Positions 1 to 7,604 are shown, numbered from the stretch's first letter. The stretch: 9,534 nt of DNA from Proteobacteria bacterium UBA1847 (GCA_002338605.1 DDIP01000257.1:1-9534); one strand, 5' to 3'. The notes: generated from the sequence alone by a model not told the origin. Translations and numbers: made by a program.

Positions 1-72
1 GGTGGCTACGAGAATACACAAAGCATTCGCAAGCGATCGGTCATTGTCGATATCGAGAAAGGCCGAAGCTAG
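1..72 (+). CDS. possible C-terminal tail of a gene entering from the left
   Basis: Frame 1 is open from the window edge to a TAG at 70-72. It reads as a 23-residue end that begins GGYENTQSIRK and finishes VDIEKGRS. The stop falls just before the strong hairpin at 85-121, which would suit a rightward gene sharing a terminator with the leftward ompA-like gene. The stretch is too short to recognise a family, and an open run of this length is common by chance. An alternative is that 1-84 is simply non-coding. I see nothing else in it. Confidence 0.25.
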   Translation, partial: GGYENTQSIRKRSVIVDIEKGRS

Positions 73-84
73 AATCGATCCCGC

Positions 85-121
85 AACAAAAAAAGGCGCG
101 CAATCTGCATTGCGCGCCTTT
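85..121 (-). terminator. rho-independent terminator of the OmpA-family gene
   Basis: There is a perfect 13-bp inverted repeat: AAAGGCGCGCAAT at 92-104, a 4-nt loop at 105-108, and its complement at 109-121. On the minus strand the stem is followed by a run of seven T (A88-A94 on the plus strand), the classical intrinsic terminator form. It begins 18 nt past the OmpA stop codon. On the plus strand the stem is followed only by TTTGATTT-like sequence, so rightward termination would be weaker. Confidence 0.92.
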
Positions 122-139
122 GATTTCGCTCTCGCCGAA

Positions 140-1408
140 CTAGCGTTCGACGATTCCCAGCACGACTCGACGATTTTGCGCCTTGCCCGTTGCTGTTGTG
201 TTATCGGCGATTGGCTGCGACTCACCGTAACCACGAACCGTCATGCGATCCGGTGATACACCTCGTGCGACAAGGTAGTCGTGCACGGTTGCAGCGCGTC
301 GTGCTGACAGACTCTCGTTGTATTCCGCAGCGCCGTCGCTATCCGTGTGGCCCTGAACTTCGACGCGAATCGACGGATTCTTGCGCAATGTAGCAGCAGC
401 ATCATTGAGCACGCCTTCGGCACCTGGCAGCAGGCGATCGGAATTCGACTCAAAGTTAACGCCCGGCAACTTGATCTCATCCTTGATCTCGCAGCCCTTG
501 ACATCGACCTGGGCGCCGGCACGCGAGTTCGGGCATTCGTCAAGGCGATCAACGACACCGTCTTTGTCACCATCGAGCTCACAACCGTCCGCGTCGACCT
601 TGGCGCCGCGCGGCGTACCCGGGCACTTGTCCTTGTCGTCACTGACGCCGTCTCCGTCACTGTCAACGGCACAGCCGTCCGCGTCTACGCGAACACCCGC
701 CGGTGTACCGGGGCACTTGTCCTTCGAATCTTTAACACCGTCACGGTCGCTGTCGAGCTCGCAACCGGACGCATCGACCGACGCACCTGCAGGCGTGTTC
801 GGGCAGCGGTCAATACCGTCGTGGACGCCGTCACCATCGGAATCGACAAACTTCGGCGTCGCGGCACCAAACGGCAGATGCACACCGACGCTGAACAGGT
901 TGTCCTTGAAATCGCCCGGTGCCGAGTCAATGTCTTGGCGGACACGCCATTCAGCGCGGAGCGCAACGTTCGACGAAAACAGATCCATCAGGAATCCGGC
1001 ACCGCCGGCGATTGCCTCGCTATTAAAATCGTTACTGCCGTTCACATCGGTATATACCTTGCTGGCGCCAACGAACAGATAGGGGCTGAACGATTCGGAC
1101 CGCCGGAAGACTCGCTGTAGATCGACACCGATCGTCGTTATCGACTGATGGCCGCTGCCACTCGGCACGCCCGAGTCGGCTTCGGCCGCAGAATATAGCG
1201 CTTCAATATTCCAGGCTTCGTTCAGCGCATAGCCAAATCCGAATTGACCACCGTTAATTCCGTCCTCAACGCCCCGGTTCTTGTCGTCATCCATGTACGA
1301 ACCCATTGCCGAGAAGTAGCCTTGTTTGGCTTCCGCATCGGCAAGCGCATTCCCGGCACCAAGACCGGCGAGCAACGTGCTCACCAGTACGAATATCATT
1401 TTTCTCAT
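140..1408 (-). CDS. OmpA-family outer-membrane protein with thrombospondin type-3 repeats
   Basis: This 422-residue envelope protein probably anchors the outer membrane to peptidoglycan. A signal peptide covers about residues 1-23 (basic MRK start, hydrophobic core, likely cleavage after ALA). Residues 25-185 are an OmpA-like beta-barrel region with alternating aromatic and glycine-rich strands. Residues 189-308 are four 30-residue Asp-rich repeats of the thrombospondin type-3 kind, each with a CP and a GC cysteine. Residues 315-422 are an OmpA C-terminal peptidoglycan-binding domain with NFESNSD, the GHTDSDG motif and the NRRV motif, whose Asp and Arg are the usual diaminopimelate-binding positions. 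The start is supported by GGAG about 8 nt upstream. A strong terminator follows. It lies 42 nt downstream of the oxidoreductase gene on the same strand but has no functional link to it. The architecture resembles OprF/OmpA-type porins, and the physiological role cannot be read from sequence. Confidence 0.93.
   Translation of the reverse strand: MRKMIFVLVSTLLAGLGAGNALADAEAKQGYFSAMGSYMDDDKNRGVEDGINGGQFGFGYALNEAWNIEALYSAAEADSGVPSGSGHQSITTIGVDLQRVFRRSESFSPYLFVGASKVYTDVNGSNDFNSEAIAGGAGFLMDLFSSNVALRAEWRVRQDIDSAPGDFKDNLFSVGVHLPFGAATPKFVDSDGDGVHDGIDRCPNTPAGASVDASGCELDSDRDGVKDSKDKCPGTPAGVRVDADGCAVDSDGDGVSDDKDKCPGTPRGAKVDADGCELDGDKDGVVDRLDECPNSRAGAQVDVKGCEIKDEIKLPGVNFESNSDRLLPGAEGVLNDAAATLRKNPSIRVEVQGHTDSDGAAEYNESLSARRAATVHDYLVARGVSPDRMTVRGYGESQPIADNTTATGKAQNRRVVLGIVER
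485..844 (-). repeat. four tandem 90-bp units encoding type-3 Ca-binding repeats
   Basis: Residues 189-218, 219-248, 249-278 and 279-308 of the OmpA-family protein are in exact 30-residue register. Each starts with a D-x-D-x-DGV-x-D acidic run, continues through CP, and ends VD-x-x-GC followed by two residues. Family knowledge says the acidic runs bind calcium. The two cysteines per unit probably form disulfides in the periplasm. Units two and three are the most alike. The block is protein-coding and links barrel to peptidoglycan domain. Confidence 0.9.
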
Positions 1409-1450
1409 TTAACCGCTCCAGCAGAAATCTGCAATTTTTGGGGTGAATAT

Positions 1451-4400
1451 TCAGGCGATTCTAGCATCAACGCTTGCGGAATCCATATTTTGCATGCGCT
1501 CAGCTATTTGCCGGCGCACCTGATTTGTCGCTTCTTCCTTGACGGGCCCGTAACCGCGAATGTTCATGAAAAGACCGAACAACTCGGTCGCCTCCGAAAT
1601 CGTCCCCGCGGTCAAATTCGGCAAAAGCCTGTCCAGCAGGCCCTCAAACTCAACGATCAGTTCCCGCTCCAGGCGTCGATCGGCGCTACGGCCAAAAATA
1701 TCGAATACGCCGCCTCTGAGGCCCCTCAAGCGGGACAGGATGCGAAATACCGGCAGCATCCACGAGCCGAACCGGGTCTTCTGCGGGCGACCTCGAGCAT
1801 CGGTACCTGAATTGAAGATGGGTGGCGCCAGGTGGAACCGGAGTTTCGCCCCGGGTCCGAACTCGCGATGAATCGACTCGAGAAAGTCCTGTTGCGTGTG
1901 CAGGCGAGCAACCTCGTACTCGTCCTTGTAGCTCAGCAGCTTGAAGTAGACTTTCGCCACGATCTGCGCGAAGTCGCCGTTGCCGCCAAGTGCTTCTTCG
2001 GTCTCTCGGGCACGCGAGACCAGGGTCTCGAATCGCTGCGCGAGCGCCTCGTTCTGGTAGCCCACCAGGAAACCGCGTCGACGCGCAATGCATTGGTCCA
2101 GTGACTCGGACGAGAAGTCTTCGCGATTGAACGCTGCTTCGATCTGCTCCGGATCGACGGCCGCCTTGCGGCCCCAGGTGAACGCGAGCTTGTTGTTCTC
2201 AACGGCGACATTGTTGAGTTCGATCGCACGCATTAACGCGTGCAATGAGACAGGCACGAGCCCGCGCTGCCACGCGAAACCGAGCAACAGGACATTGGCG
2301 TAAATCGTGTCGCCCATCACGGCGGCAGCGAGCGTGTTCGCATCAAGCGTAGACAGGTTTTCCGGCCCAACCGCCGTGCCGATGGCCTCGAGCCTGTCAT
2401 TCGCTCTCAGGTTTGCATCGCGATGGGCAACAAAATCAGCGGTCATCATTTCGGCACTGTTCACGACCGCGCGTGTATGGTTTGTGCTGTAGGTCAGGGA
2501 TGCTTTTCGCGATGAACTGACCACCAGGTCGCAGCCGATCAGTGCATCCAGGCGCGCCGGCTCAATTCGAACCTGGTTGATCGCGGCCGGGTTTGGTGCG
2601 ATGCGAATATAGCTCAGTACTGGACCGAACTTCTGCGCGAAGCCCATAAAATCCAGCACGCTTGAGCCCTTGCCTTCAAGGTGAGCTGCCATTGTAATCA
2701 GTGCGCCGACCGTAATAACACCGGTTCCACCGACGCCGGTGACGAGCAGGTCGAAGCAGGACCCGGTTGATGGCAAGTCTGGCATTGGCAGTGATTCATC
2801 CGTAGCACTCATCGCCGGGCTCGCCGGGTTCAATCCCGCCTGTCGCGATAGGTTGCCTTCGATAGTGACAAAGCTCGGGCAAAATCCGTTGATGCAGGAA
2901 AAATCCTTGTTGCAGTTGTTCTGGTCGATCTGGCGCTTGCGGCCGAACGGCGTTTCTTTCGGTATGACAGAAAGGCAGTTGGATTCCACCGAGCAATCGC
3001 CGCAGCCCTCACAGACCAGGTCGTTGATCACGACAAATTTCTTCGGGTCCGGCATCAGGCCGCGCTTGCGCCGCCGTCGTTTTTCCGTCGCGCAGGTTTG
3101 CGCATAGATGAGGATACTGACGCCCGAAATGTCGCGCAATTCGCGTTGCACAGCGTCCATGTCCCGGCGATGGGAGATGGTCGTCCCCTTTGGGAAGTCG
3201 GCAGCATCAAACAGCTCGGGCTCGTCCGAGACCAGCGCAATCCGGTCGACACCTTCGGCACGCACGGCATGCGCGATCGAGTGCAATGACACCGGGCCGT
3301 CGACCGGCTGCCCGCCGGTCATCGCGACGGCATCGTTGTACAGAATTTTGAATGTGATGTTGGTGTTTGCAGCGATGGCCTGGCGTATCGCCAGCGACCC
3401 GGAGTGGTAGTAAGTGCCGTCGCCGAGATTCTGGAAAATGTGTTTGCCGCCATTGAACTTCGAACGTGCAATCCAGTTGACACCTTCACCACCCATCTGG
3501 ATCAGTCCGTCGGTGTCACGATCCATCCAGCTGGCCATGAAGTGACAACCGATACCGGCAAGCGCTTTCGAGCCCTCCGGCACTTTCGTCGACGTATTGT
3601 GCGGGCAGCCTGAGCAGAAATAGGGGATGCGCGCTGCGCCATCGATCGAAATGACCGCGCCCCGGTCATTGGCCAGTGCACGCGCGCGATCCGTGTATCG
3701 ATGGCCGCCAAACTCCCGGTCCAGTCGAGCAGCAACGATATCGACCAGCTGCAGTGGTGACAGCTCACCGACCCAGGGCACCAGTCGCTTGCCGTTCTCA
3801 TCTTCCTTGCCGACCATGCGTTTGGGTTTGCGGCCGGGGTAGTCGTAAAAATATTCCTTGAACTGGCTTTCGATGATGCCGCGTTTCTCCTCGACCACCA
3901 GCACCTCATGCTTGTTCTTGACGAACTCCAGCGCGCCGTTCGGCTCAAGTGGCCAGACCATGCCGACTTTATAGATGTCGATACCAACCCGGCGTGCGTG
4001 TTGTTCATCGATGCCGAGCAGGCGCAGTGCTTCCATCAGGTCGAGGTGCGCCTTGCCTGTGGTCACAATGCCGAATCGGGCGTTCGCGACGTTATAAATG
4101 ATTCGGTCGATGGGGTTCGCGGCGGCAAACGCGAGAGTCGCTGCCTTTTTGCTTTCCAGGCGCTCTTCAATTTGCGGGCCCGGAAAATCCGGCCAACGGT
4201 AATGCAGGCCACCGGCCGGTATTTTGAAATCGCCGGGTGTGACGAATTGTGGATACGGTGGCAGTTCCACTGACATCGCCGATTCGACGGTCTCCGAGAT
4301 CGCCTTGAATCCGACCCACATTCCCGAGAATCGCGACAGCGCCAGGCCATAGAGTCCAAACGCCAGGTACTCCGCAACACTTGCCGGATTCAGGTTGGGC

Positions 4401-4930
4401 ATCATGAAAGTCATGAATGCAACATCGCTTTGATGCGGCATCGACGACGAGACACAACCGTGGTCGTCACCCGCCACGACGAGGACACCTCCGTGTGGCG
4501 AACTGCCGTAGGCGTTGCCGTGCTTCAGCGCATCGCCGGAGCGATCGACCCCGGGGCCCTTGCCGTACCAGATGCCGAATACGCCATCGACCTCACGATC
4601 CGGGTCGGTTTCAACCTGTTGTGACCCCAGCACGGCAGTTGCGGCAAGGTCCTCGTTGACCGCGGGCAAAAATTCGATATGCGCTTCGTCGAGGAACGAT
4701 CTGGCGCGCCACAACTCCTGATCGAGTGCGCCCAGCGGTGAGCCACGATACCCACTAATGAAACCTGCGGTATTCAACCCGGCTGCCCGGTCCATCGTGC
4801 GTTGCATCAGCGGGATTCGGACCAGCGCTTGTGTACCGGTCAGGAAGACGCGCCCCGATTCCCGCCGATAGCGGTCGTCGAGTTCATAATTATCCAGCGG
4901 GTAGGGTGGCGGTGTTGTCGTGTCGGGCAT
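1451..4930 (-). CDS. indolepyruvate:ferredoxin oxidoreductase-family protein, single-chain
   Basis: This 1159-residue thiamine-diphosphate and Fe-S enzyme belongs to the 2-oxoacid:acceptor oxidoreductases. The family converts aryl-pyruvates (indolepyruvate, phenylpyruvate, hydroxyphenylpyruvate) plus CoA to aryl-acetyl-CoA and CO2. The N-terminal pyrimidine-binding domain carries SGRVFLTGTQALVR and SGYRGSPLG. The thiamine-diphosphate domain has CSGCPHNT near residue 440, then GGEGVNW and NLGDGTYYHSG. A cysteine-rich segment follows, with C640, C643, C646 and C652, then C673, C679 and C684. Next is the gamma-type domain with TGVGGTGV near residue 730, and a C-terminal all-helical domain typical of the long proteobacterial form. 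Length fits that fused form. The start matches the family N-terminus and no upstream in-frame start exists, but no clear Shine-Dalgarno is visible. It is divergent from an Lrp-type regulator and close to paa genes, suggesting phenylpyruvate as substrate (inference). Confidence 0.93.
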   Translation of the reverse strand: MPDTTTPPPYPLDNYELDDRYRRESGRVFLTGTQALVRIPLMQRTMDRAAGLNTAGFISGYRGSPLGALDQELWRARSFLDEAHIEFLPAVNEDLAATAVLGSQQVETDPDREVDGVFGIWYGKGPGVDRSGDALKHGNAYGSSPHGGVLVVAGDDHGCVSSSMPHQSDVAFMTFMMPNLNPASVAEYLAFGLYGLALSRFSGMWVGFKAISETVESAMSVELPPYPQFVTPGDFKIPAGGLHYRWPDFPGPQIEERLESKKAATLAFAAANPIDRIIYNVANARFGIVTTGKAHLDLMEALRLLGIDEQHARRVGIDIYKVGMVWPLEPNGALEFVKNKHEVLVVEEKRGIIESQFKEYFYDYPGRKPKRMVGKEDENGKRLVPWVGELSPLQLVDIVAARLDREFGGHRYTDRARALANDRGAVISIDGAARIPYFCSGCPHNTSTKVPEGSKALAGIGCHFMASWMDRDTDGLIQMGGEGVNWIARSKFNGGKHIFQNLGDGTYYHSGSLAIRQAIAANTNITFKILYNDAVAMTGGQPVDGPVSLHSIAHAVRAEGVDRIALVSDEPELFDAADFPKGTTISHRRDMDAVQRELRDISGVSILIYAQTCATEKRRRRKRGLMPDPKKFVVINDLVCEGCGDCSVESNCLSVIPKETPFGRKRQIDQNNCNKDFSCINGFCPSFVTIEGNLSRQAGLNPASPAMSATDESLPMPDLPSTGSCFDLLVTGVGGTGVITVGALITMAAHLEGKGSSVLDFMGFAQKFGPVLSYIRIAPNPAAINQVRIEPARLDALIGCDLVVSSSRKASLTYSTNHTRAVVNSAEMMTADFVAHRDANLRANDRLEAIGTAVGPENLSTLDANTLAAAVMGDTIYANVLLLGFAWQRGLVPVSLHALMRAIELNNVAVENNKLAFTWGRKAAVDPEQIEAAFNREDFSSESLDQCIARRRGFLVGYQNEALAQRFETLVSRARETEEALGGNGDFAQIVAKVYFKLLSYKDEYEVARLHTQQDFLESIHREFGPGAKLRFHLAPPIFNSGTDARGRPQKTRFGSWMLPVFRILSRLRGLRGGVFDIFGRSADRRLERELIVEFEGLLDRLLPNLTAGTISEATELFGLFMNIRGYGPVKEEATNQVRRQIAERMQNMDSASVDARIA
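1458..1466 (-). promoter_or_regulatory. candidate extended -10 promoter for the OmpA-family gene
   Basis: On the minus strand TGCTAGAAT forms an extended -10 (TG, one base, then TAGAAT with 5 of 6 consensus matches). It lies inside the last codons of the oxidoreductase gene. It would start transcription about 40 nt upstream of the OmpA start codon. No good -35 is seen, which extended -10 promoters tolerate. Read-through from the upstream gene is the alternative. Confidence 0.3.
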
Positions 4931-4937
4931 GGTGATT

Positions 4938-4957
4938 GTCGGGTCGGGTCCGGTCGA
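4938..4957. repeat. short GTCGG pentamer run in the oxidoreductase leader
   Basis: Four consecutive 5-nt units read GTCGG, GTCGG, GTCCG, GTCGA on the plus strand. They begin 8 nt upstream of the oxidoreductase start codon. On the coding strand this gives a C-rich leader (CCGAC units) where a Shine-Dalgarno sequence would normally sit. It may be chance low complexity. Confidence 0.5.
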
Positions 4958-5002
4958 TCTCGCAGTGTCGCAGAATCCGGGCGGGTGTTCTTGCCAATCA
5001 TC

Positions 5003-5076
5003 TCATGAAGTGGGTAATAATCGAAAAACCATATCAAAATTAGATAAAATACGGCAAAATATTTCACACTTCATGA
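5003..5076. promoter_or_regulatory. paired inverted operator-like sites between the oxidoreductase and lrp genes
   Basis: TCATGAAGTG at 5003-5012 and its exact complement CACTTCATGA at 5067-5076 form a perfect 10-bp inverted repeat. Extended inward, the arms agree at 16 of 19 positions (5003-5021 against the complement of 5058-5076). Their centres are 64 nt apart, about six helical turns. The DNA between is AT-rich. Lrp/AsnC proteins form octamers that wrap or loop DNA at spaced sites, so these are good candidates for binding by the adjacent regulator. The right arm ends just before the lrp ribosome-binding site, which would suit autoregulation. The sites do not resemble the E. coli Lrp consensus. 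Confidence 0.6.
5028..5057 (-). promoter_or_regulatory. candidate promoter for the oxidoreductase gene
   Basis: On the minus strand TTGCCG (complement of 5052-5057) is followed after 18 nt by TATGGT (complement of 5028-5033), each with 4 of 6 consensus matches. It lies between the two inverted arms. A leader of about 90 nt would result. On the plus strand I see AT-rich -10-like sequence for lrp (TAAAAT at 5045-5050) but no convincing -35. Confidence 0.35.
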
Positions 5077-5091
5077 AACAGGAGCGAGACT

Positions 5092-5553
5092 GTGCTCTCA
5101 GTCAAGGATCGTCGGGTGCTGTCGGCGCTGCAAAATGACAGCCGACTTACGATGCAGGAACTCGCAGAGCGAGTCGGGATGTCGACGTCCGCCTGCTGGC
5201 GGCGGGTCAAGGCGCTGGAAAACGACGGTGTCATCAGTCGTTATGCGGTTATCGTTGACGCAAAAAAAGCCGGCTTTGGCCTGTCATCCATGGTGCATAT
5301 TTCGCTGGCGCGGCACGAACAACAAAACGTGGATAATTTCGTGAGTGAGGTGTCGCGCCATCCCGAAGTCCTCGAGTGTTTTGCAACCAGCGGCGAAGCC
5401 GATTTTCACCTGCGAGTCGTCGTCGAGGATATGGACGCCTATAACGCGTTTCTCGATGATTTCATTTTCAAGTTGCCGGGCGTTTCACAGGTGCGGTCGA
5501 ACATCGTGTTGAAAGAGATCAAGTCCGACACAGCCCTGCCTTTCAAGATCTAG
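5092..5553 (+). CDS. Lrp/AsnC-family transcriptional regulator
   Basis: This 153-residue DNA-binding regulator is of normal length for the family. Residues 4-50 form the AsnC-type helix-turn-helix (DRRVLSALQNDSRLTMQELA, then VGMSTSACWRRVKALENDGVI). Residues 65-145 form the ligand-binding RAM domain, with HPEVLECFATSGEADFHLRV and LPGVSQVRSNIVLKEIK. The family senses amino acids or related metabolites and assembles into dimers and octamers. The GTG start at 5092 is supported by AGGAG at 5080-5084, 7 nt away. An ATG at 5073 is out of frame. The gene is divergent from the oxidoreductase gene across a 161-nt gap with paired inverted sites, so control of that gene and of itself is likely. Phenylalanine or a related aromatic is a reasonable ligand guess from context only. 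Its stop codon interlocks with that of paaZ. Confidence 0.93.
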   Translation: MLSVKDRRVLSALQNDSRLTMQELAERVGMSTSACWRRVKALENDGVISRYAVIVDAKKAGFGLSSMVHISLARHEQQNVDNFVSEVSRHPEVLECFATSGEADFHLRVVVEDMDAYNAFLDDFIFKLPGVSQVRSNIVLKEIKSDTALPFKI

Positions 5554-7604
5554 TTGACGGACGCCCACTGCTCGTCGGTTGCTACCATCGTCAGGACATC
5601 GTATTGCGCGACGACCTCGTCGTCCTGGTTGGTGACTTCCGCATCCCAGCGAACCTCGCCGTAGCCTGTCGCCGCACGCAGAGTTTTCTGCTTGCAGGCA
5701 AGGCGGACTTTGAGCGTATCGCCATAATTCACCGGCTTCGCAAATCGCAGGTCGTCGACGCCGTAGTTCGCGAGCACCGGACCGAAGTCCGGATCGACAA
5801 ACAAGCCCGCCGCGAATGACACAATCAGGTAACCATGCGCGACACGTCCTTCGAAAAACGGGTTTTTTGCCGCGGCTTCTTCGTCGGTGTGCGCGTAAAA
5901 GGTATCGCCGGTAAAGTCTGCAAAGTGCTGAATGTCCTCAAGCGTGACCTTGCGTTCGCGAGTCACGAGGGTGTCGCCAATCTTCAACTGTTCAAAGGTT
6001 TTCCTGAAAGGATGCACGCCGGGATCGATCTGGTCCGCACCTTTGATCCAGCGCCGTCCAATCGTCGTCAGTGTTTGCGGCGCGCCCTGTATGGCGGTCC
6101 GTTGCATGTAGTGGAGGACACCTCGTACGCCGCCCATTTCCTCGCCGCCGCCGGCACGTCCGGGACCGCCGTGAACCAGGTGCGGCAGCGGCGAACCGTG
6201 CCCCGTCGACTCCGCAGCACAATGCCGGTTCAGGACCAGCATGCGACCATGATAAGCCGCCGTGCCGAGGACCAGTTGGCGTGCAACGTCGTCATCGTTA
6301 GTGACTATGGATCCCGCGAGACTTCCTTCGCCCAGTCGTGACAGTTCAATGGCCTCATCGATACTGCCGTAGGGCAGCACCGTGCTCACCGGGCCAAACG
6401 CTTCAACCGAATGGACGGCGCGTGACGTCAGCGGCTTTTGGCAATGCAGCAAGGTCGGCATGAAAAACGCTCCCCGGGTCGCGTCGGCGTCAATGACGTC
6501 AAAATCGCTGGAACCGCCGTAGACCAGGTCGGCCTCTTTGGAAAGCTCCAGGACTCGATCGCGAACTTCGTCCCGCTGCCCCTGGCTCGCCAGGGCACCC
6601 ATGTCGATGTCCTTGCCGGCAGGATTGCCGATGCGTATTTTTCCGAGCGCACTCGACAGCGCTTCGACCACATCGCCAGCGCTTGCAGCGGGTGCGATGA
6701 TGCGCCGAATGGCCGTACACTTCTGACCCGCCTTGCTGGTCATCTCGCGTGTGACTTCGCGAATGAAAAGCTCAAACTCAGGCGTCCCCGGAACGGCGTC
6801 CGGACCCAGAATTGATGAGTTCAACGAATCCGTTTCCGCCGTAAAGGCAACAGACTGGCTGATAACCCTGGGGTGTTGCTGCAGAAATTCCGCGGTTTTT
6901 TTCGACCCGGTGAAGGCGACCGTATCCTGGCAGTCGAGGTGATCAAAGAGGTCACCCACACCGCCACAAATGAGCTGCAGCGCGCCATCCGGCAGCAGGC
7001 CGCTGGCATTTATGCGCCTCACCATCAGCTCGGTCAGATACGCCGTGCTCGATGCCGGCTTGACGATCGCGGGGACACCCGCAAGCAAGGTTGGCGCCAG
7101 TTTTTCCAGCATTCCCCAGCAAGGGAAATTGAACGCATTGATATGAATCGCTGCGCCAAGCTTTGATGTGAAGATATGTTGTGCCGTGAACGTGCCATTT
7201 TTGGAAATTCGTTCAGGTGGACCGTCCAGGTAGACGTGGTCGTTCGGCATCTCTCGCCGACCTTTGCTCGAAAAGACAAACAGTGTCGAAATACCGCCAT
7301 CGATATCAACCCAGCTATCGGCACGCGTCGCACCCGTCTGAGTTGAAAGTTCGTAGAATTCCTTTTTATGCTCCATCAGGTATTGCGCGAGGGCCTTGAG
7401 CATGTCGCCGCGTTCGTGAAAGGTGAGTTTGCGGAGATTGGTGCCGCCGACCGTGCGCGCGTAGTTATGGATATCGCCAAAATCGAGGCCGTTGCTGCTG
7501 ATACTGGCGACCGGGTCGCCGGTCACTGCGCTGCACAACAGCTTGCCATCGCCGTCGCCGTCGACCCACTGGTCCCGCACCAGGTTTCCAAGTTTGTTTT
7601 TCAT
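5550..7604 (-). CDS. paaZ: PaaZ, bifunctional oxepin-CoA hydrolase / semialdehyde dehydrogenase
   Basis: PaaZ opens the oxepin-CoA ring hydrolytically, then oxidises the resulting aldehyde with NADP to 3-oxo-5,6-dehydrosuberyl-CoA in aerobic phenylacetate degradation. At 684 residues it is close to E. coli PaaZ (681). Residues 1-505 are an aldehyde dehydrogenase domain with NAFNFPCWGMLEKLAPT, FTGS at 231-234, the catalytic glutamate E257 (FTAETDSLN) and the nucleophile C296 (AGQKCTAIRR). These correspond to E256 and C295 of E. coli. STGHGSPLPHLVHGGPGRAG near 466-485 is diagnostic. Residues 530-684 are a MaoC-like hydratase domain with FTGDTFYAH, including the expected catalytic Asp and His (D567, H572). 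Both active sites look intact. No strong Shine-Dalgarno precedes the ATG, but the N-terminus aligns with E. coli. It is divergent from paaX and convergent with the lrp gene. Confidence 0.97.
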   Translation of the reverse strand: MKNKLGNLVRDQWVDGDGDGKLLCSAVTGDPVASISSNGLDFGDIHNYARTVGGTNLRKLTFHERGDMLKALAQYLMEHKKEFYELSTQTGATRADSWVDIDGGISTLFVFSSKGRREMPNDHVYLDGPPERISKNGTFTAQHIFTSKLGAAIHINAFNFPCWGMLEKLAPTLLAGVPAIVKPASSTAYLTELMVRRINASGLLPDGALQLICGGVGDLFDHLDCQDTVAFTGSKKTAEFLQQHPRVISQSVAFTAETDSLNSSILGPDAVPGTPEFELFIREVTREMTSKAGQKCTAIRRIIAPAASAGDVVEALSSALGKIRIGNPAGKDIDMGALASQGQRDEVRDRVLELSKEADLVYGGSSDFDVIDADATRGAFFMPTLLHCQKPLTSRAVHSVEAFGPVSTVLPYGSIDEAIELSRLGEGSLAGSIVTNDDDVARQLVLGTAAYHGRMLVLNRHCAAESTGHGSPLPHLVHGGPGRAGGGEEMGGVRGVLHYMQRTAIQGAPQTLTTIGRRWIKGADQIDPGVHPFRKTFEQLKIGDTLVTRERKVTLEDIQHFADFTGDTFYAHTDEEAAAKNPFFEGRVAHGYLIVSFAAGLFVDPDFGPVLANYGVDDLRFAKPVNYGDTLKVRLACKQKTLRAATGYGEVRWDAEVTNQDDEVVAQYDVLTMVATDEQWASVN

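Noticed and set aside
2..256. An 84-codon plus-strand open frame at the left edge
   Set aside because: It runs through the terminator hairpin and antisense into the OmpA C-terminal domain, with no recognisable family.
485..844. Regular repeats as a CRISPR array or non-coding tandem repeat
   Set aside because: The 90-bp units are continuous coding sequence for type-3 calcium-binding repeats, with no spacer structure.
347..1120. Long plus-strand open frames (257 and 233 codons) opposite the OmpA-family gene
   Set aside because: They are antisense to the repeat-rich, GC-rich coding region. Their translations are low-complexity mirrors of the Asp-rich repeats, without recognisable domains or ribosome-binding sites.
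1421..1432. GCAGAAATCTGC followed by T-rich sequence as a terminator between the oxidoreductase and OmpA-family genes
   Set aside because: The dyad has only five paired bases and a two-base centre, too tight to fold. The T run lies on the wrong strand to terminate the leftward oxidoreductase gene.
5073..5075. ATG as an alternative start for the Lrp-type regulator
   Set aside because: It is out of frame with the regulator. The GTG at 5092 is in frame and correctly spaced from AGGAG.
5835..6341. A 168-codon plus-strand open frame opposite paaZ
   Set aside because: It is antisense to a well-supported paaZ and has no domain signature.
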